Assembly (NCBI RefSeq): GCF_021389975.1
Contig: NZ_CP089981.1
Location: 3,993,501-4,057,500 of the forward strand
Source of the DNA: Fulvivirga ulvae
GTDB taxonomy: Bacteria > Bacteroidota > Bacteroidia > Cytophagales > Cyclobacteriaceae
Direction of reading: 5' to 3'
Length of the DNA stretch: 64,000 nt
This document shows positions 27,435 to 34,828 of the stretch, piece by piece (the stretch's first letter is position 1; every line of letters starts with the position of its first letter). The notes under the pieces were generated by a model, which worked only from the letters and a program-made list of their open reading frames with translations, was not told where the DNA came from and did no database searches. The translations under genes were made by a program, and so were the position numbers.

Positions 27435-28535
27435 CTAAAAAGCTTTTGTAGGTTTGGGCTTTAGCGGCAGGCTTATTTCAAAGGTTGTTCCCTTGTTTTC
27501 GCTACTCTTTACGGCAATTTTTCCGTTATGCAATTCGATGATCTTTTTTGTAATGGCCAGTCCGAGCCCTGTGGATTTCTGGCCTTCAAGCCCTGTTCTT
27601 CGTACTGATGAGATTTCTTTAAACAAGCGTTTTTTAATCTCTGCAGGAATGCCTATCCCGGTATCGGCTATCTTGATTTTGTAATTTCTTTTAGTTTCAT
27701 GAAGGTTAATAGAAATATTGCCTTTAGGCCGGGTAAATTTAACGGCATTTGAAATGATATTTTTTATGGCCTGATTGAATATTGATTTGTCAACAGGATA
27801 GCTAAAGTCATGTTCTGGTGCTACAACTTTAATGTTTAACTGTTTGCTCTCGATTTCTACATCATAAGTTTTAAGTGCATTTTTTACGATTTGGAAAAGG
27901 CTTTCACTCGTGGTGCTAAGTACCTCACTACTGTAATTGAGTACTGTGAGCTGTAAGAAATGCTGGAGTAATGCGTAGGCACTTTCCGAAGCATTTTTAA
28001 TTTTATCAGCATAGTTGGATGTCTTTGAAGTATCTGGTTCTTCTTTTATAAGGTCGGCCAATAGTGATATTTTGGTAAAGGGCTGTCTGAGGTCATGCGA
28101 AATAATTTGAATAATGCTGTCAAAGTTTTTATTCTCTCCCTCGAGGTCCAGCATGTGATTTTTCTTGTCACTGATATCAACTATATGCCCAACCACCAGT
28201 TCAACATTTTGCTGCTCCTCGACCGGAAAAGTATGGATCTCTATCCACTCAAATTTTTTGAGTTTGTTGCTCGTTTTAAGCTCAATTTTGTTAATAAAGT
28301 TATTCTTTGGGGTTAAGGCCGAGAAAAACTGCAGGTAAGGTTTGTGATATTCCTTGTCAATGTATGGCTTGAGGTCTGATTCATCCCTGGGCTCAATTTC
28401 AGTTCCTTTCACCAAGTCGAAGAATTTAGGGCTTACATAAATGATTTTTTCCCTCTTTACATCCCAAATGAAGAAAAATACGGGAACGGTTTGGGTAATA
28501 AGTTTGTGTGGGTTATTGGGAATTTTTGCGTTCAT
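27435..28535 (-). CDS. PAS-domain histidine kinase
   Basis: 366 residues without membrane segments, so probably cytosolic. An N-terminal PAS/PAC region covers about 10-130 (FFIWDVKREKIIYVSPKFFD; VVGHIVDISDKKNH). A coiled linker and the phosphoacceptor box ISHDLRQPFTKISLLADL (His near 150) follow. The ATPase domain has NAVKF (N box), IADTGIGIP (G1) and STGLGLAITKKIIELH (G2). It should autophosphorylate and pass phosphate to a response regulator, but none is encoded beside it. Divergent from the CPVC thioredoxin-like gene. Confidence 0.88.
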   Translation of the reverse strand: MNAKIPNNPHKLITQTVPVFFFIWDVKREKIIYVSPKFFDLVKGTEIEPRDESDLKPYIDKEYHKPYLQFFSALTPKNNFINKIELKTSNKLKKFEWIEIHTFPVEEQQNVELVVGHIVDISDKKNHMLDLEGENKNFDSIIQIISHDLRQPFTKISLLADLIKEEPDTSKTSNYADKIKNASESAYALLQHFLQLTVLNYSSEVLSTTSESLFQIVKNALKTYDVEIESKQLNIKVVAPEHDFSYPVDKSIFNQAIKNIISNAVKFTRPKGNISINLHETKRNYKIKIADTGIGIPAEIKKRLFKEISSVRRTGLEGQKSTGLGLAITKKIIELHNGKIAVKSSENKGTTFEISLPLKPKPTKAF

Positions 28536-28613
28536 AATTTATAAACAGTCTGCTTCGTCTATTACAGCAATTATTACATTCAAGAATGAGTCCATAATTT
28601 TTTGCTCATCATG

Positions 28614-28645
28614 TTTGTTTTAGTTAGGAATCCTAACTATTATTG
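28614..28645 (+). promoter_or_regulatory. Promoter with palindromic operator (MarR-type site 1)
   Basis: TTTG (28614-28617), a 20-base spacer, then TATTATTG (28638-28645), one mismatch from TAnnTTTG. In the spacer lies the palindrome TAGTTAGGAATCCTAACTA (28621-28639, 9-base arms around a central A). It drives the thioredoxin-like gene at 28674. The same 17-base core recurs at 29653-29669. Confidence 0.65.
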
Positions 28646-28673
28646 AGCAATGATTAACTAAAACATTTGAATT

Positions 28674-28913
28674 ATGGAAAAAGCAGTATTCTATCATGCA
28701 GGTTGTCCGGTATGCGTAAGTGCGGAACAGGACATTTTAAAGATTATTGACCGGTCCAGATATGATCTGGAAATCGTACATCTGGGGCAGGACCAGGCAC
28801 GTATCTCGGAAGCTGAAAAAGTCGGGGTGGAGTCAGTCCCTGCTTTGTGGCTTGGCCAAAATGTACTTCATATCAATTTTGGAGCAAGTTTAACAGACGT
28901 GAAGAATGGTTAG
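28674..28913 (+). CDS. Small thioredoxin-like protein with CPVC motif
   Basis: 79 residues with a thioredoxin-fold start (KAVFYHAGCPVCVSAEQDIL), a redox-type Cys-x-x-Cys at residues 11-14 and the cis-proline region VESVPALWLG near 53-62. It has no signal peptide, so it is cytoplasmic. It is shorter than classical thioredoxin and closer to glutaredoxin-like or redox-active disulfide proteins. It is the first gene behind operator site 1 and probably contributes the thiol-redox function of the small MarR-type regulon. Substrate unknown. Confidence 0.7.
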   Translation: MEKAVFYHAGCPVCVSAEQDILKIIDRSRYDLEIVHLGQDQARISEAEKVGVESVPALWLGQNVLHINFGASLTDVKNG

Positions 28914-28917
28914 CATT

Positions 28918-29637
28918 ATGAAAAAGAGCGTTTTGTTTGTTGCATTACTAGCATTGTCATTTGCAAGCTATGCCCAGACCGATAGTGGGTTTGAGGCTTC
29001 CAAAGACTTGAAAATAACCGGAGCAGAGGTAAACTATATAAGTGATCTGGACCTTTTGGTTTTTCAGGTAACTGTTGCCGGGGAATCAGGGAAAACAGTG
29101 CCTGAGGCAGCGGGTCAATTGGATGGAGCACCGGTGCTTGGTTATGTTTTTCCCACCACATTGAGGTCTGTGGATGTTGGCTTTGGTGATACGAAGGGTA
29201 TAGTGGCGTTGGCCGTGACGGCACATCCGGACTTTGATGATACACCGCTTTGGGATGAGAACAATGACAGGAATTATAAAAATGACGGTGTCATATGGCA
29301 TACCCATTGGGTGGTGCTGGAGCAAGACGATCGCGTTCCTGGTGGTTTGGCAGTAAAGCAATTTGCAAAAACTGATGTGGTAATACTGCCTCCCACTAAC
29401 CCAGGCATGCCCATGTACATGGACTCTCCGGGATACAGTGTGTTGACACGGGGGCAGCAGTTGAAAGTGTTGGTGCCAGCGCAGCGGATTTATGGTAAGA
29501 AGCAATTCAATTATGATGCTGTTGCCGCCTTTATGCAAGTAAATACTTCCGACAGCACCAAGCCTATGCTGGGTGTTTATGAGGTTTACAGCGTGCTATC
29601 CGGTGATTTATCATTGCCTTATAAGGTAAATCATTAA
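28918..29637 (+). CDS. Exported protein of unknown function in the MarR regulon
   Basis: 239 residues from MKKSVLFVALLALSFASYAQ, a clean signal peptide. An ATG at 28906 would overlap the previous stop and spoil the signal. The mature region has beta-rich sequence with IWHTHWVVLEQDD around residue 130 and VVILPPTNPGMPMYMDSPGY later. The HTHW motif could bind metal, but this is a guess. I recognise no named family. It starts four bases after the thioredoxin-like gene, so the two form an operon from operator site 1. It is followed by operator site 2. Confidence 0.6.
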   Translation: MKKSVLFVALLALSFASYAQTDSGFEASKDLKITGAEVNYISDLDLLVFQVTVAGESGKTVPEAAGQLDGAPVLGYVFPTTLRSVDVGFGDTKGIVALAVTAHPDFDDTPLWDENNDRNYKNDGVIWHTHWVVLEQDDRVPGGLAVKQFAKTDVVILPPTNPGMPMYMDSPGYSVLTRGQQLKVLVPAQRIYGKKQFNYDAVAAFMQVNTSDSTKPMLGVYEVYSVLSGDLSLPYKVNH

Positions 29638-29642
29638 CTTTT

Positions 29643-29674
29643 TTTGCAATAATTAGTTAGGAATCCTAAATTTA
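29643..29674 (+). promoter_or_regulatory. Promoter with palindromic operator (MarR-type site 2)
   Basis: TTTG (29643-29646), a 20-base spacer, then TAAATTTA (29667-29674), one mismatch from TAnnTTTG. The palindromic core TTAGGAATCCTAA spans 29657-29669 within the spacer and -7 edge. Same layout as site 1; it serves the DUF2024 gene at 29683. Confidence 0.65.
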
Positions 29675-29682
29675 TAGATCCA

Positions 29683-29940
29683 ATGCAAGTTTCTGTATTT
29701 GACACTTATGTAAAGAAGAAAAATGGAGGTTTGATGCATTTTGATATACTTGTGCCAGTGGAGCTTCGGTACGATGAGGTGATTGGCTTTGGTAAGGAAT
29801 ATCTGAAAAGCAAGGAGCAGGAGGGACAGCCCATATCGGCTAAAGAGTGTAAATTTTGTCATATTGAGCAGGCTTCCAATGAGGTGAAGTACGATATAGA
29901 GACAAAAGGTTACCATATTATAGAAATGCAGGGGTGTTAA
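29683..29940 (+). CDS. DUF2024 family protein
   Basis: 85 residues, MQVSVFDTYVKKKNGGLMHF, with the family pattern HFDILVPVE, GFGKEYLKSK, ECKFCHIEQA and a C-terminal GYHIIEMQGC. DUF2024 proteins are short and functionally uncharacterised. The C-x-x-C-H arrangement at the centre might bind metal or take part in redox chemistry. It has its own promoter and palindromic operator, and a terminator hairpin overlaps its stop codon. Confidence 0.75.
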   Translation: MQVSVFDTYVKKKNGGLMHFDILVPVELRYDEVIGFGKEYLKSKEQEGQPISAKECKFCHIEQASNEVKYDIETKGYHIIEMQGC

Positions 29941-29953
29941 GCCCCTGTTTTTT
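29929..29953 (+). terminator. Terminator/attenuator overlapping the DUF2024 stop
   Basis: Six-bp GC stem CAGGGG (29929-29934) with CCCCTG (29942-29947), a 7-nt loop containing the stop codon, then six T residues (29948-29953). The next gene starts 23 bases later, so read-through or partial termination would set its level. Confidence 0.7.
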
Positions 29954-29976
29954 AAAAAGCGCTAAAGTTGAATCTT

Positions 29977-30225
29977 ATGAATGATTTTCATGCATTTGTG
30001 CAAGACAAGGTCAATTCAAGAACTTATGCGAAGGTGCAGTATTTCACTGATCTTCATGAGTTTATTACCGTCACTTCTGTGACCAAGGCACTGGAGAAAA
30101 AGGATGGCACGGAATTCCTGATCCTGGCTACGGGTGAGGAGATCCGGTTTGACAGTTTGGTGCGCATTGATGAAATGGTTGCCCCTAAGTACAAAGATAT
30201 CATGGACTTTACATGCGACTGTTGA
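29977..30225 (+). CDS. Small protein of unknown function next to the MarR gene
   Basis: 82 residues, from ATG at 29977 (MNDFHAFVQDKVNSRTYAKV); an in-frame TTG at 29968 is less likely. It reads as a small beta-rich domain (FLILATGEEIRFDSLVRIDE) ending in FTCDC, with two terminal cysteines. No family recognised. Its stop is one base before the ATG of the MarR-type gene, so the two are co-translated, and it may act with the regulator. Confidence 0.6.
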   Translation: MNDFHAFVQDKVNSRTYAKVQYFTDLHEFITVTSVTKALEKKDGTEFLILATGEEIRFDSLVRIDEMVAPKYKDIMDFTCDC

Positions 30226-30226
30226 T

Positions 30227-30826
30227 ATGAATATTTTTGACCCGGAGAAGCAGCATAGTCAGCGCGATGTGAAAATTGTAGCCGCTTTGGAGCGAATTTC
30301 ACATGCATTCAAAGTGATGCAACTGAAAGAGGGCAAGGAGCGTAATCTGAGTCCAATCCAGATGCAAATTCTCATGTTTATCCATTTTCATCATGAGCAG
30401 TTGTGTACGGTTAGTTATCTCGCCCGTGAGTTTGATATTACTAAAGCCACAATCAGTGATGCAGTAAAGGTACTGATCCAAAAAGGACTGGCAGAGAAAA
30501 CGGTAGATGATACAGACAGTCGCAGCTACTACATAAAACCGACCCTGGCCGGGAAGCAGGAAATAATGGCTATGGAAAGTTTCGGAGCACCGGTACTTCA
30601 ATCATTGGAAAATATTTCAGACCCAGAAAAAAACGACCTTCTCCACTCATTGCTTCAGGTAATCAAATACCTGAACAAAGCGGGAGTTATCACCATCCAA
30701 CGGAGCTGTCACAATTGCAAATTTTACGAACATCGCTCTTCGCGTCACCATTGCAACCTGCTCAAGGCTGACCTTGAAGATGTTGATATCAGGCTGGATT
30801 GTCCGGAGTTTTCTGCTAGTTGGTGA
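30227..30826 (+). CDS. MarR-type winged-helix regulator with C-terminal Cys cluster
   Basis: 199 residues, MNIFDPEKQHSQRDVKIVAA; an upstream frame start at 30134 lies inside the preceding gene and is rejected. The winged helix-turn-helix covers about 45-110 (YLAREFDITKATISDAVKVL, then KTVDDTDSRSYY for the wing). The C-terminus carries four cysteines as C-x2-C-x11-C-x15-C (SCHNCKFYEH, HHCNLL, RLDCPEF), which MarR proteins usually lack. It could hold zinc or an iron-sulfur cluster, making the protein a metal or redox sensor. The two upstream palindromes are its probable operators. Confidence 0.75.
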   Translation: MNIFDPEKQHSQRDVKIVAALERISHAFKVMQLKEGKERNLSPIQMQILMFIHFHHEQLCTVSYLAREFDITKATISDAVKVLIQKGLAEKTVDDTDSRSYYIKPTLAGKQEIMAMESFGAPVLQSLENISDPEKNDLLHSLLQVIKYLNKAGVITIQRSCHNCKFYEHRSSRHHCNLLKADLEDVDIRLDCPEFSASW

Positions 30827-30837
30827 CTGGTATCAGT

Positions 30838-30956
30838 AATCAGTGAGCGGTAATAGGTGTCACCGATCACCGTTGTTTACTGTTCACCGTTCTTGGTCTG
30901 GCTGCCCATTCTTCGGTCTCCGGTCTTCCGACTTACAATGCACCGATTACCGATCA
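30838..30956. repeat. Degenerate CACCGATCACCG-type intergenic repeats
   Basis: The space between the convergent MarR and thiH genes holds several imperfect copies of short words such as CACCGATCACCG, GTTCACCG and CACCGATTACCGATCA. CGGTAATAGGTG near 30848 is nearly complementary to CACCGATTACCG near 30943, so a long weak hairpin could form and serve as a bidirectional terminator. Confidence 0.4.
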
Positions 30957-30963
30957 TTCAACC

Positions 30964-32079
30964 CTAAACACCCCCGTACGCCCTGTCCCAATCTTTCCAT
31001 ACCGGTTCGTAGCCCTGGCGGGTCAGCATTTCGGCTATTTGGGCCGGGGATCTTTGGTCATCTATTTCGAACTGCTCCAGTGATTCGGGAGCGTTGGCAT
31101 AGCCGCCGGGATTGGTTTTGGAGCCGGCACTTATGGACGTGATACCCAGTTTAATGACGTTGTCGCGGAATTTGTTTGATTCACGTGTAGAGAGCGAGAG
31201 TTCAACTTCTTCATTGAAGATACGATAGGCGCAGATAAGCTGCACCAGTTCCCGGTCGGTCATTTCTACCTTGGGTGTCAGTCCACCGGCATGAGGGCGC
31301 AGGCGGGGAAATGATATGGAGTATTTTGTTTTCCAGTACTTCCTTTCGAGATACTGCAGGTGCAGCGCCGTGAAAAAAGAATCTGTGCGCCAGTCTTCGA
31401 GACCAAACAATACGCCGAGGCCTATTTTATGGATGCCGGCCCTTCCCAACCTGTCCGGCGTTTCCAGTCGATAATCGAAGTTTGATTTTTTGCCTTTCGG
31501 GTGATGTTTTTTGTAATCCTCCTGATGATAGGTCTCCTGGTAAACCAGTACCGTATTCAGCCCCAGGGGGATCAGTTCTTCATATTCATGCTGGTCGAGC
31601 GGCTGCACTTCAAGGGAGATATGTGAGAAGGAAGGGTTGATGAGCTTAAAAGCCTTCTTGAAGTACTCGGGCCCTACGGTTTTGTTGGCCTCACCCGTTA
31701 CCAGTAAAATGTGATCATAGCCCATAGCTTTGATATGCTCTATTTCCGAAAGAATCTCTTTTTCAGTGAGCGTTCTTCTCGGAATTTTGTTGTCGAGGCT
31801 AAAACCGCAGTACGTGCATATATTTTGGCACTCGTTTGACAGGTACATGGGTATGTACATCTGGATTGTTTTGCCAAACCTTTTCTGGGTTAGCCGGTGG
31901 CTTAGCTGCGCCATTTGTTCCAGGTATGGAGCCGCAGCAGGGGAGATGAGCGCCATGAAATCCTCCAGATTTCGCTGGGGTCTGGATATGGCGTTTTCGA
32001 CATCCTGAGATGTTTTGCTATAGATTTTGCTTTTTACGTCGTCCCAGTTGTAGCTTCTAAAAATTTCAGAAAAACTCAT
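30964..32079 (-). CDS. thiH: 2-iminoacetate synthase ThiH (radical SAM tyrosine lyase)
   Basis: 371 residues. The radical SAM Cys triad is in NECQNICTYCGF (C-x3-C-x2-C, around residue 85), binding the 4Fe-4S cluster that cleaves S-adenosylmethionine. ThiH splits tyrosine to dehydroglycine and p-cresol, supplying the glycine imine for the thiazole ring. Other family features are LLVTGEANKTVG and the C-terminal SAGSKTNPGGY. It is the last gene of the thiamine operon and overlaps thiG by four bases (ATGA). No thiF follows it. Confidence 0.93.
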   Translation of the reverse strand: MSFSEIFRSYNWDDVKSKIYSKTSQDVENAISRPQRNLEDFMALISPAAAPYLEQMAQLSHRLTQKRFGKTIQMYIPMYLSNECQNICTYCGFSLDNKIPRRTLTEKEILSEIEHIKAMGYDHILLVTGEANKTVGPEYFKKAFKLINPSFSHISLEVQPLDQHEYEELIPLGLNTVLVYQETYHQEDYKKHHPKGKKSNFDYRLETPDRLGRAGIHKIGLGVLFGLEDWRTDSFFTALHLQYLERKYWKTKYSISFPRLRPHAGGLTPKVEMTDRELVQLICAYRIFNEEVELSLSTRESNKFRDNVIKLGITSISAGSKTNPGGYANAPESLEQFEIDDQRSPAQIAEMLTRQGYEPVWKDWDRAYGGV

Positions 32080-32843
32080 AGTTCGTCTATAAATGATGTT
32101 AATGGACTACTTGCGCTGGCATGGCCAATGGGATGGGCAAGCTTTGCTTCATAAGCTATTCTCCCGGCCTCAACGGCCATTTTGAATGCTCTGGCCATAG
32201 CTACGGGGTTATCTGAAACCGCTATGGCTGTATTGACTAGTACGGCGTCGGCTCCAATTTCCATGGCCTTTGCTGCATCGGATGGGGCACCTATTCCGGC
32301 ATCAACCACCACAGGAACGTTGCTTTGCTCAATGATGATCTCCAGAAAGTCGATGGTTTTCAGTCCTTTATTACTACCGATGGGTGAGCCCAGGGGCATG
32401 ACGGCGGCAACTCCGGCTTCTTCAAGTCGCTTGCATAAAACAGGGTCAGCATGGATATAAGGCAAAACGATAAACCCTTTTTTTACCAGTTGCTCTGCAG
32501 CTATCAAAGTTTCGACAGGGTCGGGCAGGAGGTATTTAGGGTCCGGGTGGATCTCCAGTTTCAGCCAGTTGGTTTCCAGGGCTTCCCGGGCCAGTTCAGC
32601 CGCGAATATGGCTTCTTTGGCATTCCTGACGCCCGATGTGTTGGGCAACAAATTGAACTGAGGGTGATCCAGGTATCCCAGTATGTGGTCTTCGTTACTG
32701 TTTACATCCACCCGTTTAAGAGCCATAGTCACCAATTCACTGCCACTTTCCAGCAGAGCAGTTTTCATTAATTCACTGCTGTTGAATTTACCCGTTCCTG
32801 TAAAAAGTCGGGAATTGAATGTTTTATCACCTATTGTTAGCAT
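32076..32843 (-). CDS. thiG: Thiazole synthase ThiG
   Basis: 255 residues, TIM-barrel enzyme that joins deoxyxylulose 5-phosphate, dehydroglycine and ThiS-thiocarboxylate into the thiazole phosphate. Family marks are FTGTGKFNS at the N-terminus, LVTMALKRVDVN with the Schiff-base Lys region, LPNTSG, VVVDAGIGAPSDAAKAME and GADAVLVNTAIA. It overlaps thiE at its 5' end by 17 bases and thiH at its 3' end by four. Confidence 0.94.
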   Translation of the reverse strand: MLTIGDKTFNSRLFTGTGKFNSSELMKTALLESGSELVTMALKRVDVNSNEDHILGYLDHPQFNLLPNTSGVRNAKEAIFAAELAREALETNWLKLEIHPDPKYLLPDPVETLIAAEQLVKKGFIVLPYIHADPVLCKRLEEAGVAAVMPLGSPIGSNKGLKTIDFLEIIIEQSNVPVVVDAGIGAPSDAAKAMEIGADAVLVNTAIAVSDNPVAMARAFKMAVEAGRIAYEAKLAHPIGHASASSPLTSFIDEL

Positions 32844-33477
32844 AATCTATGGGCTGTTTTACAATGTCATAAATAGTTTCTGTGATATGGGAGATGTTGC
32901 TGGCATTGATGATCATGCCCGATGCTGCAATGCCATGCACACCGGCACCTGTCAATGCAGGTATATCAGTAATAGTTATTCCTCCTATGGCAACTATCGG
33001 TGTGGTGATGCCGAGCTCATTACACTTTGAAAGGATATTGCGATAGCCATCCAACCCCAGTATTGGGCTTAGCTTTTGCTTGGTGGAGGTAAACCTGAAA
33101 GGCCCAAGGCCTATATAATCGGCACCGTCACTGGCGTGGGCCACAATATCTTCTAACGTATTGGCTGTAGCCCCGATGATTTTTGATTTACCCAATATTT
33201 GTCGCGCATGGCTTACGGGCATGTCTTCCTTACCCAGGTGTACCCCATCAGCTCTTACAAAATTGGCAATGGTGGGGTGGTCATTGATAATGAGCCTTGC
33301 ATTATATTTATCACAAAGCTTACGCGCCTTCCATGCCTGGTCTTCTATTTCATCGATGTGTTTATCCTTGATCCGCAACTGAATCCACCTGATGCCATTT
33401 TTCAAGGCCTCTTCTATACCTCCAAGATGTGTGAAACGCTCATTTTCCTGTGTTATGAAATGTAATTTGTCGATCAT
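32827..33477 (-). CDS. thiE: Thiamine phosphate synthase ThiE
   Basis: About 216 residues from MIDKLHFITQENERF. This ATG overlaps the thiD stop by four bases, so it is preferred to a longer start at 33501. It couples HMP pyrophosphate and thiazole phosphate to thiamine phosphate. Conserved features are RWIQLRIKDKH, the IINDHP pyrophosphate region, DGVHLGKEDMP, and DYIGLGPFRFTSTK. This copy keeps the canonical active-site layout, unlike the second ThiE-like protein at 34220-34828. Confidence 0.92.
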   Translation of the reverse strand: MIDKLHFITQENERFTHLGGIEEALKNGIRWIQLRIKDKHIDEIEDQAWKARKLCDKYNARLIINDHPTIANFVRADGVHLGKEDMPVSHARQILGKSKIIGATANTLEDIVAHASDGADYIGLGPFRFTSTKQKLSPILGLDGYRNILSKCNELGITTPIVAIGGITITDIPALTGAGVHGIAASGMIINASNISHITETIYDIVKQPIDYANNR

Positions 33478-34223
33478 AATACGTCGGTTTTGTTGTGCCA
33501 CCCCAGTAATGAAATATGGGATGATAAAAACTTTTCAGTGTAGGTTTTGGCTGATATACATGATTGAGGAAGGTCAAGTCCCTGTGCCAGATTAGCAGTG
33601 ATAGCTGCCGATAAGACACACCCCGACCCATGTTTTGGAGAGATTGATGATGTATTGGCAGTGAAAATCATTTTATTCCCCTGACTAAACAGAAAGTCCG
33701 TTCCCGGTGATCCTTCGTTATGACCTCCTTTGAGGTAGACATTGCATTGGAAGGAAGCTCTTACCGCCGTTTCTTCATCGTCAAACAGTGTTTTGAATTC
33801 CGGAAGGTTGGGCGTGATCAGGTAGACATTCTCTAATAAGTCATCCAACTCCTGGTCGTTTTCAAAAAACTGAAAGCCTGAAGAGGAGCGAAGCACGGGG
33901 TCCCAAACAATCTTAATATCGGGGTTATATTTCAGCAAGTGCTTTTTTATGGCAGAGAAAGACTTGCTGTTTTCTATGATCCCAATTTTTACCCATTGTA
34001 TACTATACTTGTCAAGTAGTGTATTTAGCTGATGAAATATAGCATCGGTTTTGTGCCAGTCAACATGGTAGACTTTGCTTTCATCCTGCAGTGTATTGGC
34101 TGTAACCGTGCCCATACCATAAACGCCATGTTGCTCCATAGCCTTGATATCGGCCAGAAGCCCGGCACCTGCACAGGGGTCATATCCTGCAATGGTCATG
34201 GCAATAGGGTGTATCGTGTTCAT
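33474..34223 (-). CDS. thiD: Hydroxymethylpyrimidine (phosphate) kinase ThiD
   Basis: 249 residues of the ribokinase fold. It phosphorylates HMP and HMP-phosphate before the ThiE reaction. Diagnostic are TIAGYDPCAGAGLLADIKAM at the N-terminus, VWDPVLRSSSG in the middle, YLKGGHNE, and the anion-hole motif PKHGSGCVLSAAI with the catalytic residue replaced in style by Cys (GSGC rather than GTGC). It sits in the operon between the TenI-like gene and thiE, overlapping each by four bases. Confidence 0.92.
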   Translation of the reverse strand: MNTIHPIAMTIAGYDPCAGAGLLADIKAMEQHGVYGMGTVTANTLQDESKVYHVDWHKTDAIFHQLNTLLDKYSIQWVKIGIIENSKSFSAIKKHLLKYNPDIKIVWDPVLRSSSGFQFFENDQELDDLLENVYLITPNLPEFKTLFDDEETAVRASFQCNVYLKGGHNEGSPGTDFLFSQGNKMIFTANTSSISPKHGSGCVLSAAITANLAQGLDLPQSCISAKTYTEKFLSSHISLLGWHNKTDVL

Positions 34224-34828
34224 GAGGATATGCTTTTTCTGTTGATTACCTGTATCAGTGCTTTAGCTTTGTCAACGGCTAATTCTGGCTCCTCCCATAT
34301 TGTGCCCATTACCGCCAGGCCGTAATAGCCCATATTGAGAGCTTCTGCAGCATTTTGAATGTCGATCCCGCCCAAAGCATATATTTTGTTGCCTTTGAAT
34401 TGTTCCGGTACATTCTTTAAGTCAGGGTTGGCATTATACCCTTTTTTGGAAATGCTGTTGAATACAGGACTGATAAAACAATAAGAACATAGTTTCATGG
34501 CTTTATGGGCTTCATCCCAGTTATGCACTGAGGCAGACAACCTGTACCGGGCAGGGAGCAGTACCCTGCCGTTTATCAGGTAACTGTAAGGCTGGTGTAA
34601 GCCACCGGCTTCTGTTTCTAAAGTCACTTCGGGATAATAATGGATTGAGATCTGCTCCCTGTAAGCAGAAGGTACCTTAGTCATGAGCCCGAGCACGCTC
34701 TCAGCCTTCATATTCGGTTTGCGAATATGGACCCTGCCAACACCGGCATCCAGAAGTTGCATCCAGAGGTCAGCTTCCTTGTCGAGGGTGTGCCCGGGCG
34801 TGATGACTATCAGTTTATCTTCAGGCAT
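34220..34828 (-). CDS. ThiE/TenI-like protein (probable thiazole tautomerase)
   Basis: 202 residues with the thiamine phosphate synthase fold: VHIRKP near residue 35, SASVHNWDEAHK, FISPVFNSISKKGY and a C-terminal YALGGIDIQNAAEAL and YYGLAVMG. The pyrophosphate-binding Asp segment of true ThiE (IIND) is replaced by SIHYYPEV. A true ThiE is encoded two genes downstream, so this copy is more likely a TenI-type thiazole tautomerase or a diverged paralogue. It overlaps thiC by one base and thiD by four. Confidence 0.8.
   Translation of the reverse strand: MPEDKLIVITPGHTLDKEADLWMQLLDAGVGRVHIRKPNMKAESVLGLMTKVPSAYREQISIHYYPEVTLETEAGGLHQPYSYLINGRVLLPARYRLSASVHNWDEAHKAMKLCSYCFISPVFNSISKKGYNANPDLKNVPEQFKGNKIYALGGIDIQNAAEALNMGYYGLAVMGTIWEEPELAVDKAKALIQVINRKSISS

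Noticed and set aside
30134..30226. Extended N-terminus for the MarR-type regulator
   Set aside because: It lies inside the preceding small gene in another frame. The ATG at 30227 directly after that gene's stop gives a normal MarR start.
30838..30956. Possible CRISPR-like array in the CACCGAT repeats
   Set aside because: Repeats are short, of unequal spacing and not identical, and there are no spacers of fixed length.
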